Shown: positions 61,175 through 64,000 of the stretch, piece by piece
Layout: every line of letters starts with the position of its first letter
Position numbering within the stretch: the stretch's first letter is position 1
Source of the DNA: Streptomyces sp. NRRL F-5123
Lineage (GTDB): Bacteria > Actinomycetota > Actinomycetes > Streptomycetales > Streptomycetaceae
Assembly (NCBI RefSeq): GCF_000721495.1
Contig: NZ_JOHY01000025.1
Span: 25,297 to 89,296 of the forward strand
Length of the DNA: 64,000 bases
Direction: 5' to 3'
Made by a program: the position numbers and the translations under genes
The notes under the pieces: generated by a model
Database searches by the model: none
Seen by the model: only the letters and a program-made list of their open reading frames with translations
What the model was told of the DNA's origin: nothing

Positions 61175-62164
61175 TCCCCCGTCCCCCGCGGCCGCCGCCC
61201 GGGCCACCACCCCGGCAGCGGCCACCACCGACAGCAGCGACGCCGCCAGGCACCAGCTCGCCAGCACGTCCAGCGGCCAGTGGTAGCCGTGCCACACCAG
61301 CCCCGCGCCCACCCCCGCGGCCAGCAGCAGCGCCGCCGCGTACAGGGCCCGGCGCAGCGCCGCCCGCCCGACCGGCGGCAGCACCAGCAGCGCCGCGCCC
61401 CCCACCGCCACCGACGAGGTCGCGGTGTGCCCGGAGGGGAAGAAGCCCGCGTAGCCGTCGGGCCCCAGCCGCAGCTTGCCCGGCGCGGGCCGCGCCACCG
61501 CCGACTTCACCAGCCCCACCACCAGCGGCACCAGGGCCATCGCGAGAACCGCGGCCAGCGGGGTCAGCCACCACAGCGGCAGCCCGGAGCGCCGCCCCCG
61601 CACCCCCGCGGCCACCACGGCCGCGAGCAGCAGCGGCACCGCCACCTGAACGTTGCCGACGTCCGAGAGCACCTGCGCGGGACCGGTCAGCGTCGGATGC
61701 GCCGCCGCCGCGCGCTGGAACCAGCCCAGCACCGCCCAATCCCGCGCCACCAGGCGGCCGCCGCCTGACACCTGCGCGGTGAGGACGGCGAAGAGGGCGG
61801 CACCGGTGCAGAAGACCGCGGCGAGAGCGTAGAGGCTGCGGGCGGCGGTCCGGAGGGGGCCCGTGCCGCGGGGGCTTCCGCCATCCGGCGAGCTCCGGGT
61901 GTTCGGGGCAGCAGAAAGCCGCCCCGGAACAGGGGGGAGAGCTCCGGGGCGGCCAGGGCGACCGCCGAACCGCCCGTCCCGGGGGGTGTGGGACGAACGG
62001 CCGACCGATCGGCGAGGTACACCGGGCCCATCTGCAAGCCCGGCGGTTTCGTGCGCGAGGGCACTGCCGTGCCGGCGATGGGGAATCGCCGACCCGTTGC
62101 CGCCTTTCACCGGATCCACCGGAGCCGGTTTCGAGCGGGGTGTTCGCAAGAAACGGTAGGGCAC
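61133..62164 (-). CDS. PAP2 family membrane phosphatase
   Basis: Membrane lipid phosphatase with the three-part acid phosphatase signature: KSAVARPAPGKLRLG (K...RP), FFPSGHTATSSVAVG (PSGH) and GLVWHGYHWPLDVLA (H...HWPLD). Six membrane helices span from about 61820 down to 61190. Substrate could be undecaprenyl-PP, phosphatidate or similar. The start is unclear: no ATG or GTG lies close to the first helix, GTG 62164 gives 343 residues with a disordered front of about 110, and GTG 62191 or CTG codons are alternatives. The 3' end overlaps mmsA on the other strand by 42 bases. Confidence 0.78.
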   Translation of the reverse strand: MPYRFLRTPRSKPAPVDPVKGGNGSAIPHRRHGSALAHETAGLADGPGVPRRSVGRSSHTPRDGRFGGRPGRPGALPPVPGRLSAAPNTRSSPDGGSPRGTGPLRTAARSLYALAAVFCTGAALFAVLTAQVSGGGRLVARDWAVLGWFQRAAAAHPTLTGPAQVLSDVGNVQVAVPLLLAAVVAAGVRGRRSGLPLWWLTPLAAVLAMALVPLVVGLVKSAVARPAPGKLRLGPDGYAGFFPSGHTATSSVAVGGAALLVLPPVGRAALRRALYAAALLLAAGVGAGLVWHGYHWPLDVLASWCLAASLLSVVAAAGVVARAAAAGDGGSGVGGESEVDPAV

Positions 62165-62343
62165 CGCGAAGGGGCCGGACAGCCCGATCACCCCTCCGCC
62201 ATCAGGCCCGCACACCTTCTTCACGACCTGCGCCCTCCCGCCCGGATCCGCCCGCCCGGCGCCCTCGCACCCGGCCCGCATCCCCGCTCACGTCACTTTC
62301 CGGGCGCCGGCCGCGTCCCTGTACGACCCGGTCCGCGCCCGGC

Positions 62344-63678
62344 TCACACCGTCCCGGCGAAGGCCTCCTCGATGATGCCGAGGCCTTCCTCCAGCAGATC
62401 CTCCCCGATGACCAGCGGCGGCAGGAAACGCAGCACGTTCCCGTACGTCCCGCAGGTGAGCACCACCAGGCCGGCCGCGTGGCAGGCCTTGGCCACGGCC
62501 GCCGTCAGGGCCGCGTCGGGCTCCTTCGTGCCCGGCCGCACCAGCTCCACGGCGATCATCGCACCGCGCCCGCGCACCTCGCCGATCGCCGGGTACTTCT
62601 CCTGCAGAGCGCGCAGCCGCGGCGTCATCACCTCGCCGATCCGCCGCGCCTTCGCCGGCAGGTCCAGCTCCTTCATCGTCGCGATCGCGCCGAGCGCCGC
62701 CGCGCACGCCACCGGGTTGCCGCCGTAGGTGCCGCCCAGGCCGCCGGAGTGCGCCGCGTCCATGATCTCCGCGCGCCCGGTCACCGCGGCGAGGGGCAGC
62801 CCGCCCGCGATGCCCTTCGCGGTCGTGATGAGGTCCGGCACCACGCCCTCGTCCTCGCACGCGAACCACTGCCCCGTCCGGCAGAAGCCGGTCTGGATCT
62901 CGTCCGCCACGAAGACGATCCCGTTGTCCTTCGCGAACTGCGCCATCCGGGGCAGGAAGCCGCGCGCCGGCACGATGAAGCCGCCCTCGCCCGCGATCGG
63001 TTCGATCACGATCGCCGCGACGTGCTCCGCGCCGATCTGCTTGGTGATGACGTCGATCGCCTGCGCGGCCGCCTCCTCGGCGGCGTGCTCCGGCCCGGTC
63101 AGCCACCGGTAGCCGTACGCCAGCGGCACCCGGTGGACCTCGGGCGCGAAGGGTCCGAAGCCCTCCTTGTACGGCATGTTCTTCGCCGTCAGCGCCATGG
63201 TGAGGTTGGTGCGCCCGTGGTAGCCGTGGTCGAAGACCACGACCGCGGGCCGCTTGGTGTAGGAGCGGGCGATCTTCACCGCGTTCTCCACCGCCTCGGC
63301 GCCGGAGTTGAACAGCGCGGACTTCTTGGCGTGGTCGCCCGGCGTCAGCGCGTTGAGCTGCTCGGCGACCTCGACGTAGCCCTCGTAGGGCGTGATCATG
63401 AAGCAGGTGTGGGTGAATTCCGCGAGCTGCGCGGACGCCCGCCGCACCACCTCGGGCGCGCTGTTGCCCACCGACGTCACGGCGATGCCCGAGCCGAAGT
63501 CGATCAGCCGGTTGCCGTCCACGTCCTCGACGACGCCGCCGCCCGCCCGGGTCACGAACACCGGCAGCGTCACACCCACCCCGTCGGCGACCGCCGCCGA
63601 CTTCCGCCCCAGCAACTCCCGCGAACGCGGCCCCGGCACCTCGGTGACCAGCCTGCGCTCCTGCGGCAATCCGCCCAT
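62344..63678 (-). CDS. gabT: 4-aminobutyrate aminotransferase
   Basis: 444-residue class III PLP enzyme converting GABA and 2-oxoglutarate to succinate semialdehyde and glutamate. FNSGAEAVENAVKIARSYT, FDHGYHGRTNLTMALT, VADEIQTGFCRTG with cofactor Asp, TAKGIAGGLPLAAVTG with Schiff-base Lys and GGTYGGNPVACAAAL are the GabT signatures. Its position matches gabT of S. coelicolor (SCO5676, as I recall). ATG 63678 starts MGGLPQERRLV. It is divergent from the gene at the right edge and probably completes a putrescine-to-succinate route with the genes at 53.5-57 kb. Confidence 0.93.
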   Translation of the reverse strand: MGGLPQERRLVTEVPGPRSRELLGRKSAAVADGVGVTLPVFVTRAGGGVVEDVDGNRLIDFGSGIAVTSVGNSAPEVVRRASAQLAEFTHTCFMITPYEGYVEVAEQLNALTPGDHAKKSALFNSGAEAVENAVKIARSYTKRPAVVVFDHGYHGRTNLTMALTAKNMPYKEGFGPFAPEVHRVPLAYGYRWLTGPEHAAEEAAAQAIDVITKQIGAEHVAAIVIEPIAGEGGFIVPARGFLPRMAQFAKDNGIVFVADEIQTGFCRTGQWFACEDEGVVPDLITTAKGIAGGLPLAAVTGRAEIMDAAHSGGLGGTYGGNPVACAAALGAIATMKELDLPAKARRIGEVMTPRLRALQEKYPAIGEVRGRGAMIAVELVRPGTKEPDAALTAAVAKACHAAGLVVLTCGTYGNVLRFLPPLVIGEDLLEEGLGIIEEAFAGTV

Positions 63679-63872
63679 GACGCCCACTCTCCTCGATTCC
63701 CTCACCAGCGACCCATCCGGACCCTCCCGCGAGGCTAGGCTCCCCCTTCCCGCCCCCGCATACGCCGAACGGTCACACTCCCCGGCGAGTCTTCGCCGCA
63801 ACGGCCAGTGCCGCGCGCCCCGGGGCGGGTGGCATCCGGCCAAGATCCTTTCGTCCGGCGTAGCGGTGCGAC

Positions 63873-63878
63873 TACATT
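63873..63878 (+). promoter_or_regulatory. Candidate -10 box TACATT before the edge gene
   Basis: TACATT at 63873-63878 is a good -10; TTCGTC at 63850-63855 stands 17 bases upstream as a weak -35. It lies about 35 bases before ATG 63914. Confidence 0.4.
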
Positions 63879-63913
63879 GTGCGCATCGGGCGGCGACGAG
63901 GGGCAGGCGCGCC

Positions 63914-64000
63914 ATGGAGGCCATGGATTACGAGGGCAGGCAGCGCCACTCCGGCGGCAAGCCGTCCCCACCCCCACCCCCACCCCCCGCGTTCCCACCC
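63914..64000 (+). CDS. Start of an unidentified gene (cut by window edge)
   Basis: ATG 63914 opens a frame with no stop in the remaining 29 codons, preceded by GACGAGGGG. It reads MEAMDYEGRQRHSGGKPS and then a run of prolines (CCA/CCC repeats) to the window edge. Nothing identifies the product. The proline run could be a flexible linker before a domain outside the window. A minus-strand frame over the same bases has no supporting features. Confidence 0.45.
   Translation, partial: MEAMDYEGRQRHSGGKPSPPPPPPPAFPP

Noticed and set aside
63735..63998. An 87-codon minus-strand frame at the right end
   Set aside because: Low-complexity Gly/Val repeat from the polyproline run, no ribosome binding site, and it overlaps the promoter region of gabT and the edge gene.

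Overview
This window is about 64 kb of very GC-rich chromosome from a streptomycete (Streptomyces or a close relative such as Actinacidiphila). The gene order coaD - DUF177 - rpmF - rnc - mutM - smc - glcP - ftsY - nsdA - amtB/glnK/glnD - ffh - rpsP/trmD/rplS - four sip genes - dprA - whiG - rpsB/tsf/pyrH/frr/cdsA/rlmN matches, as I remember it, the core arm of S. coelicolor (roughly SCO5568 to SCO5645). It ends in an amine/GABA catabolic region like SCO5655-SCO5676. Two genes are specific to the group: nsdA and whiG. I saw no tRNA, rRNA, complete insertion sequence, prophage or CRISPR array.

Layout. 1-6.3 kb: the end of coaD, a coiled-coil protein with a Gln/Tyr/Gly-rich tail, DUF177, rpmF, rnc, mutM, a secreted CAP-domain protein, acylphosphatase and a small conserved protein. 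6.4-13.8 kb: an 86-bp MITE-like element immediately before smc, then smc, the glucose permease glcP, ftsY and an orphan primase/polymerase-like gene. 14-20 kb: nsdA, then the GlnR-type nitrogen operon amtB-glnK-glnD. 20-29 kb: ffh, a GNAT, a DUF402 protein, a methyltransferase carrying short repeats, proS, an HExxH zinc protein, and rpsP-khpA-rimM-trmD-rplS. 29-33 kb: four type I signal peptidases in a row (sipW/X/Y/Z). 33-39 kb: DUF2469, YraN, YifB/ComM-type ATPase, DprA, WhiG, a TetR regulator and an M23 peptidase. 39-45 kb: rpsB, tsf, pyrH, frr, cdsA, rlmN.

45-64 kb: a TPP riboswitch with a thiamine ABC transporter, a VOC protein, a LOG-like protein and a two-gene ABC system whose ATPase has lost standard motifs. 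Then come an aminotransferase, Lrp/AsnC regulator and aminoaldehyde dehydrogenase group, a GDPD phosphodiesterase with adenosine deaminase, an MmsA-type dehydrogenase, a PAP2 phosphatase, GABA transaminase, and the start of an unidentified gene at the right edge.

Most of this is conserved housekeeping DNA. The unusual material is small in scale. An 18-bp repeat encoding HIAEP-type hexapeptides sits in frame in two unrelated genes 25 kb apart. A MITE-like insertion lies against the smc start. Ribosomal proteins S2 and S16 share a 14-residue low-complexity tail segment. A structured leader with a possible 23-codon ORF precedes pyrH. The TPP aptamer contains the ribosome binding site it controls. 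The second Sip gene has a long Arg/Gly tail that overlaps the next gene.
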